Origin: Pyrus communis
Taxonomy: Eukaryota; Streptophyta; Magnoliopsida; Rosales; Rosaceae
DNA: 64,000 nt
Direction of reading: 5' to 3'
Assembly: GCF_963583255.1 (NCBI RefSeq)
Contig: NC_084819.1
Location: 5,850,501 to 5,914,500, forward strand
Below, piece after piece: positions 20,969-31,890 of this stretch; the first letter of the stretch is position 1; each line of letters begins with the position of its first letter. A model generated the notes under the pieces. It saw nothing but the letters and a program-made list of their open reading frames with translations, made no database searches and was not told where the DNA came from. Made by a program: the position numbers and the translations under genes.

Positions 20969-23021
20969 TGACACACCCCGACCGAAATCAGGGCATGCTG
21001 GCCGTCACGTGGAAATGCCGTAACCATGTGCACAGTGCAGAAGCTAATAAAATAATAATAAAAATACGAATAAATAAAAACCAGCTATACACAACGTATG
21101 AACATACATGTGCAAGCGTAAGTGTGAAAAACAAAGTTCATAGCTCGAAGACCTAATGCAGTCCAAGAGAAAATAACGCTACAAAAACACACCCAAAGGT
21201 GGTCCTACACTGGCAATAATCTGTCAGATATGTCGGGGAAAATCCTCTGGGAAACCACCAAAAGTGCTAGCCAACTAGAACTTGGAGGGGCGCAAAACAA
21301 AAAGTGTGAGTGGGCAAAAACAAAGCTTTTCAAAAACCATTTCATAAACAAGATTCTAACCCCTCGCTGTAAAACCTGTATACTTCCCAGAAAAATAGAG
21401 TATACACAATATATATAAATCATGCTCGGAAATAAGCCATGTCAAATGTCTCTAAATAGAATGCAAGTGCTCAGGAATGTCAAATCAATACCATGTAATC
21501 TGTCAGCCGGAGTCACCTAACGTGACCTGTACTAGGGCTAGGCACGGGCCGGGCCGGGCCCAATTTTGAAGGGACCGGACCGGACCTAGGTTCAAAAAGA
21601 ATGGGGGGGGCCGGGCCGGGGATTACATTTTCTAATATAAGAACCGGACATTACCTGGCCCGGTTGAAACGGGCCGGTTCGAGCCTGGTCCACGGGTCCT
21701 GTTGTGTTGGATTGGTGTTGACCCTGAAGCTAGGTTTCATCATCATTCCTTTTCTTCTTCATTGACGCCGACCATGGAAGGTAGGCTTCCAATTTCAAAT
21801 TCTGCAACCAAGGTTGCTGTCCTCTTGCTGCTCTTTCCGTAGCATGCATATCAAGCTTAGATAATCAAACTCCACAATCACCGTTCTAAAGCCTTCCTCT
21901 ACGCACACCAGCATCGAATCTTTCGACAGGGCTGAGAAATTCCTCATCTGGATCGACATCAGCTGGCTCTCCGACGCCGTTTGGAACTCGATCTGAGTGG
22001 TTCTCGAGTTTGGGCTTCGTCGAAAACCAATTTCGTGGTCTTGCCGTCGACATCTTAGAGAGCCTCTCTCTCCTCTCTCTCTTTCTCTGACCTTGCGAAT
22101 TCCGGTGACCTCGTTTCTCTCTCCTTTCTCAAGGGAAGCTTCCATGAATTGCTCCCTGCCCCATCCCATCATCAACGAACGAAGTCTACGAAGTCTCGTG
22201 GGCTCGGGTAGGCTCGGGAAATCCCAAAAGAACAAAAACCCAGCTCCAAAAATCAAATAAAAACAGACCCAGATGACCATTTCAATCAAATCACAACCAA
22301 AAAACAAGCAAGATCCATGTGAAAATCGTAGCAAATGAAAGGAAGTAGAAGAAAATATTTACCTTGCTGGGTACACGAGTTGTTCGACTTCGTTGTTCGT
22401 CGGAGGGAGAGAAACTGATTTTCTTCTATTATTCATTCTAGAAACGGGCCGGGCCGGGGGCCCGTCCACTTCTATTTCAAGATCCGCCCCGCCCCGCTAA
22501 TATGGTATACCCGAACCGCCCCGCCCCGTTTTGTGTTTAGAAATTTTGGACCCGGCCCTTACCCGCCCCAAACAACGGGTACCCGCCCCTACCCGCGGGT
22601 CCAGGATCCGTTTGCCCAACCCTAACCTGTACGGCTGAATCTAGAGCTCAAATCTCCATCTCACTAACTGTACCTGCACACGAGTCGGAACCACCTAAAG
22701 TGGTCTGTACGACAGGACTGGGTGTAATATAAGTACGCTCAAGTGCTACGATCACATGAAGGCTGGGCGAATAATCGCAGGTCACCTAAGAGTCGGAACC
22801 ACCTAAAGTGGTCTGTACGACAGGACTGTGCACCTAACTTGGATCCAAGATAAGCGTGTGGTGCGGGAGGTTAACATCACGTGAAGGACTGTGCCCAACT
22901 TTGGGCGGGAGCACTAACACCGGAGGTGCAGGTTATGAGCTCTCTATGCATCTCAAATCACTACTGAACATAAACATAAACCATCACTTACCTGGCACTT
23001 ACCTGTGCATCCACAGCACCG

Positions 23022-23064
<43 letters not shown>

Positions 23065-24253
23065 ACTAATAATCCGTAAATAAATGGCAAACAATATGCA
23101 TGGCATATCAACAAATAAACGTTTCATTTCACTTTCTGGGAAAAGTATAAGTATATAGGTATATACGGAAAACCAAAAGCCCACTCACTGGTATGTAGAA
23201 GAGTCGTAACCCCCTTGCCTCGAGTGACCGCGCTCGTCCTCGGGATAGGTCTCACCTATATGCGAAACAACTATAAAAACGTTAATTTAAAGCACATAAC
23301 CAACATCACGAAATAACTTCTCCTACAATGCTCAAATGGGGTGTATGAATACACCAACGTGATCTACTCAACCTCAGGAACATCCCCATATTTTTAGAAA
23401 AATTTTCCACCGCCGCACGCGCCCCCACTTGCCGACTATGCGCAGGCACGTGCCTGTCACACTGACGGCGTCAGTTAACGCCGTCAGGAATATTCCGTTA
23501 ACTTTAACGGATTCCGTTAACGCCGTTAGGAATATTCCGTCCAAACTGACAGAATATTCCGTTGTCTTCTCCGGCGAAGCTCCGGCGCCGTCACTGGCGC
23601 CGAAAAATTGGGAAATCTTTAAAACCTTGTATCTCACTCGTTTTTCAACCAAATTTCACAAAATTGGTGCCAAAATGAAGCTTACAACAAAAGGAACAAA
23701 TCCATACCACTTTCAAGCACTAAAATCCACGGAATCTCGCCGGGAAAACACCACCAACTTCGGCCAACCTTGTAACTCACGATCTCGACGTCCAAAACCT
23801 CCAAACGAACCACCCCGAGCCTCCTAAGGACCTCACCAAGGTTCCTACAAGCTTGAAATTCCCAAAAACACAAGAATTAGCGTGTGCATGAACAGTGACC
23901 AAATCAGGGTATCCCGAGTTCGATGTGAAAACGAAGGTATTCTTACCTGAAATGAGTATGGTGGAACTCCTATGGACCTCACAAGCACGAATATGTAATT
24001 TGTTTCCTCGATCTGTGAAGGTTTGGATGGTTTTTGGGTGTGTCCGTACAAGAAGAATGGAAATGGGAGAGAGAGAGAGAGCTCGGGACAGGGATGCAGG
24101 ACAAGGGAAAGGGTGAGGGGGTGTGGGAGAGTGTGTGTGTGGTCCAAAACCTGCCAACAAAATCCAAAAACAACCATACAACAAAATAACCACACTAGGG
24201 GCAAAAACGTCATTTCACCCCTACAGTTCGAAAATTTGGAACGGGCTGTCACA
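20969..24253 (-). repeat. Tekay-like 5' LTR, interrupted by a hAT element
   Basis: It begins TGACACACCCCGACCG and ends GGGCTGTCACA. Subtracting the insert and its duplicated target leaves ~2185 bp, close to the 2171 bp partner LTR. Many scattered substitutions separate the two LTRs, so the insertion is not recent. A (TA)n tract lies near 23023-23062. Three near-palindromes of the type GGAATATTCC lie at 23487, 23529 and 23551. Confidence 0.95.
21533..22624. mobile_element. Non-autonomous hAT-type element
   Basis: The ends are TAGGGCTAGGCA and the inverse of TAGGGTTGGGCA. An exact 8 bp duplication ACCTGTAC flanks them (21525-21532 and 22625-22632), and the partner LTR shows the empty site at 14406-14413. 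Eight-base duplications with TAGGG ends define a hAT-type insertion. Subterminal zones are dense in GGGCC/GGCCC and CCCGCCCC motifs, likely transposase-binding repeats. The interior frame 21795-22334 (minus) is broken and unlike a transposase. Part of it (GFRTVIVEFDYLSLI) faintly recalls a plant RNase H-like fold, so a captured host fragment is possible. Confidence 0.92.
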
Positions 24254-25056
24254 TGGGGGGGGGGGGAAGGGTACGAACAGAAGGTTATTTTATTTATTTA
24301 TTTATTTTTTTAACTTTTCTTTATTATTTTAATTTTTAAAATTATTAAATGATTTTTTTTAATTTTTAATAATATTTATTAAATTTTTAATAGAAAATGG
24401 GACCCAGATCAAGCCACGTTAGCATTTAACTGAAAAATAAACGGCCAAGTAACGGAAGGTATAACATTGGACCAAATTCTAAAGATGAGGTATGAAAGTG
24501 TCGTGACACCAATAGTTAATGTAGTTTTTTGTACTTTACCCAAAAAACAAATCCAAAGCGAACCCAGTTCGTTCCCCCCACCCCCCAAACCCAATCCTCT
24601 CCCAACCCCAAATCCATCACTCTCATCCATTCTCCACATTCTCTTCCGCACCTATCCTCCACCTTCTTCGTGCACCCATTTTTTTTTTTCCTGGGTTGCA
24701 GGAGGGAGAAGAGGGGGTGGGGAAGGGGGGAAGACAAATTGTGGGTGGGTGCGGGGGGAAGACAAATTGGAATTTTTTTTTTGTACTTTTTTTTTTATTA
24801 TTTTAATATTTAAAAAATATTAAATTTTTTTTTTTTAGTTTTTAATAATATTTTAATGATTTTTTAATAGAAAGTGGGCCCTGAATCAAGCCACGTCAGT
24901 ATTTAATTGAAAAGTAAACAGCCAAGTAACGGAAGGTATAACATTAAACCAAATTCTAAAAATGAGGTATGACATTGTCAATTTTAAAAGATGAGATATG
25001 AAAGTGTCGTGACACCAATAGTTGAGATAGTTTTTTGTACTTTACCCTAAAAGATT

Positions 25057-25175
25057 TATGTGAATCAATTATTTCAAATTTTGAAAGAGCGGGAGGGACA
25101 AGAGGGTTTCGGCCTCCGAGCCCTAACTTTATTTGTTTATTTTATTTTTATAAACTCATAGCCTAACTTATTGAG
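25057..25175. other. Short non-coding spacer
   Basis: AT-rich sequence between the target duplication of TIR element 1 and the first SINE. The final bases (TAGCCTAACTTATTGAG) form the left target duplication of that SINE. Confidence 0.5.
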
Positions 25176-25410
25176 TCACTTAGTATTAAGATTCATCTTC
25201 AATTATAAATGAGAGGCCTTTGACGAGAATCGAACCTGAGACCTCTCACTTACAAATGAAGAGGAATACCACTATACCGTAGTACTAAGTGGCTTGTCAA
25301 AGGCGAATTTGAACCACGTTATTATCGCTTAGCCTATTGTGTGACTTAGCCCACTCCCTCACCCCTTAGTGTAGATAATATTATTTGCTAAAATAAAATA
25401 AAATAAATAA
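25176..25410 (+). mobile_element. tRNA-derived SINE with an internal inverted head
   Basis: A degenerate plus-strand head (25176-25215) is followed by a better-preserved minus-strand head (about 25216-25296), which contains the box-B-like GGTTCGATTC and box-A-like TATAGTGGTA. A plus-strand tail then runs to an A-rich end (TAAAATAAAATAAAATAAA). Flanks TAGCCTAACTTATTGAG and TAGCCTAACGTAATGAG look like a target duplication around the whole. The second SINE at 25649 gives the normal layout for comparison. Confidence 0.65.
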
Positions 25411-25648
25411 ATAGCCTAACGTAATGAGGATGTTACTTCTCTGATTAAATAAATTAGAAAGGGGATATTACTAGGTATAGTTAAATTTTTTTTTTATAAT
25501 AAAAAATATTTAGAAAGGGGTTGGGAAAAAAAATTGTTTTGAAACTCGCCAACCAACGAAATTTGAACTCAAACCTTTCATTTTACAAGTGCTATATCAT
25601 ATTATTAAGTGACTACTAGGTAGTTAACTAAGAGAAAATAATGTAATT

Positions 25649-25815
25649 TTTTTTTTTTTGAACAACTGATATTATCTACATTAAGAGAGTGAGAGAATGG
25701 TGTTAAGCCTCACAATGAGCTATCAATAATATGGTTCAAATTCACCTTTGGCAATAATTGAACCTAGAACCTCTCACTTACAATTAAAGAGGAATATCAC
25801 TAGATCGTAGTAAAA
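25649..25815 (-). mobile_element. tRNA-derived SINE
   Basis: On the minus strand it has a tRNA-like head (CTAGTGATATTCC, then GAGGTTCTAGGTTCAATTA as box B) and a body ending in GTAGATAATATCAGTTGTTC plus a poly-A tail. A 15 bp target duplication with one mismatch flanks it (25634-25648 and 25816-25830). It is related to the copy at 25176-25410. Confidence 0.8.
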
Positions 25816-25830
25816 GAAAACAATGTAATT

Positions 25831-27523
25831 AGAGCTTAATAAAAAAAAATGGTTTGGGGTTCAATGCTAGGCTACATAAGATAAATTTGTTTGAGGTTCA
25901 ATGGTCAGGTTACCTAGGGTAAACCGATATTTGCAAACATGAGTTTAGCCACATTGATTAGAACAATGTGCTCGATTATTTGTACTCAAGTTCAAAAATA
26001 TCTCGCTTTACTTGATAAGAATTCAGTGCAAATTGCCCAAAAATGAAAAGGTAAACCGATATTTGTCTTTGGATGCATTCTTTGAATCATAACTTAACTA
26101 ATTTTTTTCACCCAATAATGTGTCTATATAGTTGTTTGTGTTATGTGCTATAGATGAAAAAAAATATTTTAGGGAATAGTATAGGTATAATACCACAAAT
26201 TAAGATAGAGACATGATCAAGAGACAAATGTTTTTACACTTTTTTAAGCCTTTATATTATATAACATAAAGGGTCCTCATTCATTCATAAATGACATGGA
26301 TGCTTACATGAATTTTAACTAATCTTAAAATAAAAAAAAATCAGGAAGGAAATTAAAAAGGAAGAAACTTGTGAGCGTGAAAATAGGAAAGGACGTAAAC
26401 TCCATTGATTCGAAGTAATTTATTCTTCTCACTTTTGGGATAAAATTTTTTTTTTCTTGATTTTGTTTCCCAGCAGTAAGACTTTTATCAAATGTATAGC
26501 CAAAGGTGATGAATCATTAGAAAAACAATCTAATGTCAATACCAATGCGTTGTTACTCTGAAGTAGACACTTCCAATCGAACTATAAGAAATTCGGACAC
26601 AAAAACAAATCAAGTTTTAGTCCTTTTTTTTTAATTGTATTATTTAATATTAGTTGAAATTCTTACAATAATCCACGGGATAAATTAGGTTACCATCCCT
26701 CATTTTTTTTTTCATTAATTGAAACCTTATTGGGCTTTCTTTTTTTTCTTTTTTTTTTCTCTCTTTTTTGATCAAGGTCCCTTGACTTTTCTCCATGTCA
26801 TTATTAGAATATTAAATTGTTTACAAGTCATTATATGTTTTTAGTATTTTTTTTTTCATATATTTCTATTTATAATTTGTACCATTTTTTCAATTTGTAC
26901 CAATATTCTTTTTATTTTTAATTTGTACTCATAATTTAATTTAATTTGTACCCATAATTTTTTTCATGCTAATTATATGTATTTATTTCATGTTTCAAAA
27001 TAGGATAAACTAGATTACCATCCCTCATCTTTCTTTCTCATCAATTGAAACCTTATTCTTTTTTCACTTTTGATCAAGGTCCCTTGACTTTTCTCCATGT
27101 TATTACTAGAATTTTAAATTATTTACAAGTCATTATATGTCAATTTAAAAATGAAAAACTTATTAATCATTTCCTAATATATCTTTCTAGTATTTTTTTT
27201 TCATATATTTCTATTTATTTTGTACCCTTTTTAAATTTGAACCAATATTTTTTTTAGTTTTAATTTGGACCCATAATTTTGAATTCTAATATGTACCCAT
27301 AATTTAATATAATTTCTACCCATATTATTTTAATATTTATTTCTTAAAATATATTAATAATTACATGGGTACACTATTCTTTTGCTAGAACAATGTGAAG
27401 ATCAATATTACTCTATTATTAGTTTTTAAGTAATTGTCATATTGTAAAAATATTATTTGAATTTGTATAAATTTCATAATTTGTGGGATATTTAATGCAT
27501 AAATGTAGGAGTTAAATCCCTTA
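25831..27523. other. AT-rich non-coding stretch
   Basis: No gene is seen. It holds the direct repeat pair listed separately and many poly-T runs. The last five bases, CCTTA, are the target duplication of the solo LTR. Confidence 0.5.
26682..27240. repeat. Diverged direct repeat pair, period about 320 bp
   Basis: A block beginning near TTACCATCCCTCAT and running through GATCAAGGTCCCTTGAC, TTTACAAGTCATTATATG and TTTTTTTCATATATTTCTA occurs at 26682-26890 and again at 27002-27240. Differences are scattered, so the duplication is old. It may be two copies of an unnamed element. Confidence 0.75.
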
Positions 27524-30158
27524 TGACACACCCTGGCCCGGATGTCTACTAGGACTCCGAGTCGAGCTGTGCTAGTCGACACTTGGAAGGTGATAAAGCC
27601 ATTAAGTATAGTGATGTGGAAAATGTGAATAAATTTGAACCTAAAAGTGCCTAAAGCACAGAGTGCGTTGTGAGCGGGAATGAACCTATTTCACACGCGA
27701 CGTCAGAGCATAAATAAAGTACAGTAGTGTGGGTAAGGATCATACCCTCAGAGGTAGCCACCCATACTGAGATTCGCCAAGAATCCTCATCGATACGAAC
27801 TTTCAGTAGCTAAAACTTGGAGGGGCGAAAAACAGAAAATGTGAGTGGGCAAAAACAAAGCTTTTTAGAACCATTTCTCTTTCCAAAAATAATAACCCCT
27901 CATCGTAAAACCCGTATAATTTCCCAGAAAATAATAATACATATGTATATAAAAATCAGTCTTGAGAGTAATGAAAACCAAAGTGAGTGCCATGTTAAGT
28001 ATCTCAGTAATAAATATGTAAGTCAGGTGATGCAAATCAATATAAAAAGATATATCAGCCGGAGCCACCTAACGTGACCTGTACGGCTGAATCTATAGTT
28101 CATAAACAATTCCTGCACACGAGTTGGAACCACATAATGTGGTATGTACGATAGGTTATGTGTAAATAAATACACTCAAGTGCTACGATCACGTGAAGGC
28201 TGTGCGAAGTATTGCAAGTCACCTATGAATCGAAACCACGTAATGTGGTTTGTACGATAGGCTGACATCTGCCTTGGATCCAAGGTGAGCGTGTGGTGCA
28301 GGAGGTGAACGATCATGTGAAGGCTAGGCCCTGACCTCAGGCGGAGCACTAACACCAAGGTGCAGGATAATGAGTACCAAATGCATCCAGGCATAACCAT
28401 ATACATCAGAACCACTAACATCATAATGTACTCACCTGTAGCTTACCTGGGCTCTGCAGCATCATGCAACATTATGCATGACTACATTAATGCATATAAT
28501 AAAATATAATGCAAGTATGACATGGCATTTCAATCACATTTCATTTAAAACAATTTTTGAGAAAAACGTAAAGTATACATACGTATATATAGAAAACCAA
28601 AAACCCACTCACTTGGAGTCCGCGCTACAACTCCCTAGCATGAATATCGAGATGTCTCGAACGACAATCGCCTAAAGCAAATATCAAATCACATCTCAGA
28701 ATCCTTATTAATAGAACACGTAATTTACATAAACACACATCCCCCAAGGACAATCTAGAATGATTTGAGACCCATTGATCAAAAGTCAACCGTTTGTCAA
28801 AGACCGACGGTACGGTCCACAACCCTACGTAACTCAATTCGGAAGATCCGCTCTTCGGATTTCAGATCAGTAACTTCCAAAGATCTACATTATGTTTCTA
28901 AAATGTCATCCTAAAATTTCATTATGATCCAACGGTTGGATCTCAAGCAATTGCAAATTCAAGTGGCGGTTAATGTTTTATTTTACGAACTTACAAATCC
29001 AATTTGGGAAGATCCGCGCATCGGATTCTTATTTGTAAGTTCCTATGATCCTCAAATATTACGTACTATAACATATTAAATTTTGGTGGCGATCCAACAG
29101 TCGGATTGTCGATTCATATTTTTACCAAGTAACGTACCTTAATCAAACTAGATTCACAATAATCAAATCACATTATATGAATATCAAATCTAAGATCAAC
29201 GTATCGATTTAACATAAAATAGCATCGGCGATCCACTGGCCACGCGCTGCCGGTGGCGGTCGGCCGCCCCGACTCGCCGAAAAATTCAACTATTTCTAAA
29301 AATTCTCAAAGTTTACATGAATGAAGATCTCAATGAGTGAAGCAACTTTCATACCTGTGACTAGGGCCAATTTGATCGGGAAAAGCCCCAATTTAGCTCA
29401 AACCGTACGGAACCCTAAACTTAGGTGTGTTCGATTCAACCTCCAAATTCACTCCAACGCCTCAAACATTGCTTGGGCTTTGTTCCTGGGGTTGAGGGGA
29501 ACTTAGCGGTGATGGTAATTTGCTGGGTTAACTTCACAATCGTTGGAGTTCGCCATGGCACCCACGGAACTCACGGGTTTTGTTCTACTCAAATTCAAGC
29601 TCAAACCCAAGATAATGATTAGTTTTTAGGTGGTGGTGAGGGTTAGATCATTGAAAAACCGACGTAAAAATGTCGGGAAGGCGGCGATGTGGGTGGTGCC
29701 CGACGGGTTACACGGGCCAACCCGTGTCTCCCCTCATTTTCTTCTCTCCTTTCCCCTCCTTGCTCCTGTTTCTGATTGGTTACCTTCCTCCCTCATTTCC
29801 TCATTTCTCTTCCCTCCTTCTCATCCCAGCCGTCGATTCCTTTTTTTCCTTCCATCCCAACCACACACGTGGCCTCACAGATCTTTGCTCCAGAAATCTG
29901 GAGTCTTTCAAGTTAAATAAAATTACCAAAATATCCCTAATTTTAAATGTTAATAACTCTTTCATTATAACTCCAAATCAAACCTTGTTTGCGCCAACAC
30001 GTCTGTAGCGATGAGTACTATAAGAATACGCCAAGAAAATGAACCTTACATAATGATATGGCAGTCAACAAAAGTCAACACTTTACCTCGAAGGGCATTT
30101 TCGTAACTTCACTTATTAAGATTATAAAAATCATAATTTTTAGGAACAGGCTGTTACA
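27524..30158. repeat. Solo LTR of a Tekay-related gypsy element
   Basis: It begins TGACACACCCTGGCCC and ends CAGGCTGTTACA, with a perfect 5 bp duplication CCTTA on both sides (27519-27523 and 30159-30163). It shares blocks with the intact gypsy LTRs, for example AGTGGGCAAAAACAAAGCTT, CTAACGTGACCTGTACGGCT and GTGCTACGATCACGTGAAGG. It is longer (2635 bp) and clearly diverged, so it is a sister subfamily. No internal region is present, so it arose by LTR-LTR recombination. Open frames inside are not genes. Confidence 0.9.
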
Positions 30159-30163
30159 CCTTA

Positions 30164-30556
30164 AATGATGTTAGAGACCTTGATCAAACTATTTAAACAA
30201 ATAAGGGTTCATTCTAACAATTAGATTGATTAGGACCGAAACAAAACTAACCATGATCCATGTAATTTAATGAATAAATGAGTACCACTTGTGGCCAAGG
30301 GGAGGCTGAAATGCCTCTGCGAGTCTTCCCGACCCCCATAAAGGGTGGATAACCATGGCTTACCACCAATAAAAAAGAAAAAAAAGGCTTTAAAAAAGTT
30401 GTAAAAATATTTTTCAAAACTTTGTCCTTGATTCTATACATCCCATTAAGATAATGTGTTTGGTTATTGGCTTCAGCCCTTTGGTCGATGATGGTTGGAT
30501 TTTTTTTTTTATTCATACTTCCTTAAGAAAACAAAGAGTACAAATTTATAGCTATC
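30164..30556. other. Non-coding stretch
   Basis: No gene recognised. A phrase at 30290-30350 (GGGGAGGCTGAAATGCC with GGTGGATAACCATGGC) has an organised look of a short repeat but I cannot place it. Confidence 0.4.
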
Positions 30557-30845
30557 CGAGTATCTTCAATGGAGAGTACGAATTTGAGATGTACATCTCA
30601 TTTTTATTTCTAAAAGATGTAAATGTACATACCAATCCAAATTTGCCACCTTTTCTCTCTTTAATTGGTGGAGGCGTGAAGCCTAGCTACCTCCTAAAGA
30701 TGTAAACTTTACATTATGTACATTTCCCGCTAAGATGGGTAGTTTACATGCCTTAAAATTTATCCATTGGAGAACTTTTCGGTCAATAAGAATATATAAA
30801 ATGCACATTTCAAGACATTTTGTATATTTTATTGGAGATGCTTTA
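30557..30845. mobile_element. MITE with GAGYATCTYCAAT ends
   Basis: The left end GAGTATCTTCAATGGA and the right end (inverse of AAGCATCTCCAATAAA) form imperfect terminal inverted repeats of a type widespread in plant MITEs. The interior has paired TGTACAT and TAAATGTACAT motifs and no coding. No clear target duplication was found. Confidence 0.5.
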
Positions 30846-31330
30846 AGTAGGTTATTACTTATGAAGTTGTAGTTACAAATAGCTAGTTCATGTATATAGT
30901 GGTTTAGGAAGATATGTAAAACACATCTTAAAGGTTTTATTGATGATTACTACTATGTAGAGGCAAATTACTTTAGACGGGACCTAATATAACTTCTTAC
31001 AATGTGAAAGTTTTTAACTAGCCCAAGTTGAAACCAATTTTTTTTTTATTTTTTTTATTTTTTTTTTTAAGTAGATGAAATTATTACTAAATAATATAAT
31101 ATCACTACAAAGAGATTTTAATATACTCAAGTCAAAGCACAACTTGTTAAACCAAAACATTGAGTCCACTTGCTAGTGGCTTATCCAAAACATATAAAAA
31201 ACACGCACACACCAATCCAAAGTTAGTTAGGTTCTTCGGTTAGATAAGATTCCAACAAAAACTATGCATGTATGGGATTAAAAAAAAAAATCTGCAGTCT
31301 CATATGTAAAATGATGCCTCCTAATGCTAG
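30846..31330. other. Non-coding stretch
   Basis: AT-rich sequence with a poly-T run near 31041-31068. I see no gene or delimited element. Confidence 0.4.
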
Positions 31331-31890
31331 TAAGAAGAACATCTCTAACTACTAAATGATGCCTCCTAATGCTAGTAGTAGCCTCCTAATTAAGAGACTA
31401 ATTCATGTATGCTCTCCTTAATTACCGGATAGAATATAAAATCAACTTGAAAACTAAACCCAAATTTAAATTATGTACGAGATGCTACATCAAACCTAGA
31501 TAATTATGCGCACATATGGTAGTACTGGGAGGAGAGAGAGGGGGGGGGGGGGGGGGGTGCGGCGTTAGACTTGAAAAAATTAGAAGAAGAAGAAAAAGGC
31601 CCGAGGGGTGGTGGAATTAAGGATTTCATTAAGAAGAACATCTCTAAGGATTTCAGTAAGAAGAACATCTCTAACTACTAAATGATGCCTCCTAATGCTA
31701 GTAGTAGCCTCCTAATTAAGAGACTAATTCATGTCTGCTCTCCTTAATTACCGGATAGGATATAAAATATGTACGAGATGTTACATCAAACCTAGATAAT
31801 TATGCACACGTATGGAAGTACTGGGAGGGGGTGCGGCGTTAGACTTGAAAAAATTAGAACAAGAAGAAAAAGGCCCGCGGGGTGGTGGAG
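31331..31890. repeat. Local tandem duplication with a poly-G tract
   Basis: The text starting AGTAAGAAGAACATCTC and running through AAATGATGCCTCCTAATGC, TTACCGGATAG and CCTAGATAATTATG to TGCGGCGTTAGACTTG occurs twice (about 31331-31620 and 31658-31878). The first copy has a pure G run of about 17 at 31541-31557 where the second has GGGAGGGGG. The second copy has an internal deletion of about 30 bases after ATAAAAT. Confidence 0.85.

Larger units (their letters stand above)
13848..24253 (-). mobile_element. Tekay-like Ty3/gypsy LTR retrotransposon, decayed
   Basis: The element reads on the minus strand as 5' LTR (20969-24253), PBS (20953-20965), gag, protease, RT, RNase H, integrase, a chromodomain-like tail, PPT (16019-16031) and 3' LTR (13848-16018). 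The 5 bp target duplication TGGGG flanks it at 13843-13847 and 24254-24258. The order RT-RH-IN, LTRs of ~2.2 kb and a terminal chromodomain-like segment fit the Tekay/Del chromovirus lineage (inference from family knowledge). The pol frame has many in-frame stops and both LTRs have diverged, so it cannot move by itself. Confidence 0.95.
12906..24541. mobile_element. TIR element 3: nested copy of the family, host of the gypsy element
   Basis: The left TIR begins at 12906 (first G changed to A, then GGTAAAGTACAAAAAACT) and the inverse ends CTTTACCC at 24541. A 9 bp duplication AAAAAACAA lies at 12897-12905 and 24542-24550. The right TIR lacks ~34 bp between two TATGA-type repeats relative to the left one. 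The interior left of the gypsy insertion is a pyrimidine minisatellite. The right remnant is short (24259-24310). Confidence 0.85.
10669..25047. mobile_element. TIR element 1: long-TIR, Mutator-like non-autonomous element (outermost)
   Basis: The left end (GGGTAAAGTACAAAAAAT) and right end (inverse) form long terminal inverted repeats of about 250 bp. Shared inverted blocks include ATTGGTGTCACGACAC, CATCTTTTAAAATTGACAA and ATACCTTCCGTTACTTGG. A perfect 9 bp target duplication TAAAAGATT lies outside both ends (10660-10668 and 25048-25056). Long TIRs plus 9 bp duplications are the signature of Mutator-like elements. No transposase is seen. The original interior is simple-sequence purine/pyrimidine tracts (about 10960-11199, 12674-12896, 24551-24780). 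Elements 2 and 3 of the same family inserted into it, and element 3 carries the gypsy element. Confidence 0.85.

Noticed and set aside
21795..22334. 179-codon minus-strand frame in the hAT element taken as transposase
   Set aside because: It lacks the hAT dimerisation region and catalytic motifs. It is mixed non-coding and possibly captured sequence.
25216..25296. tRNA gene suggested by box-B-like GGTTCGATTC
   Set aside because: No cloverleaf can be drawn. The segment belongs to a SINE with tail and target duplication.
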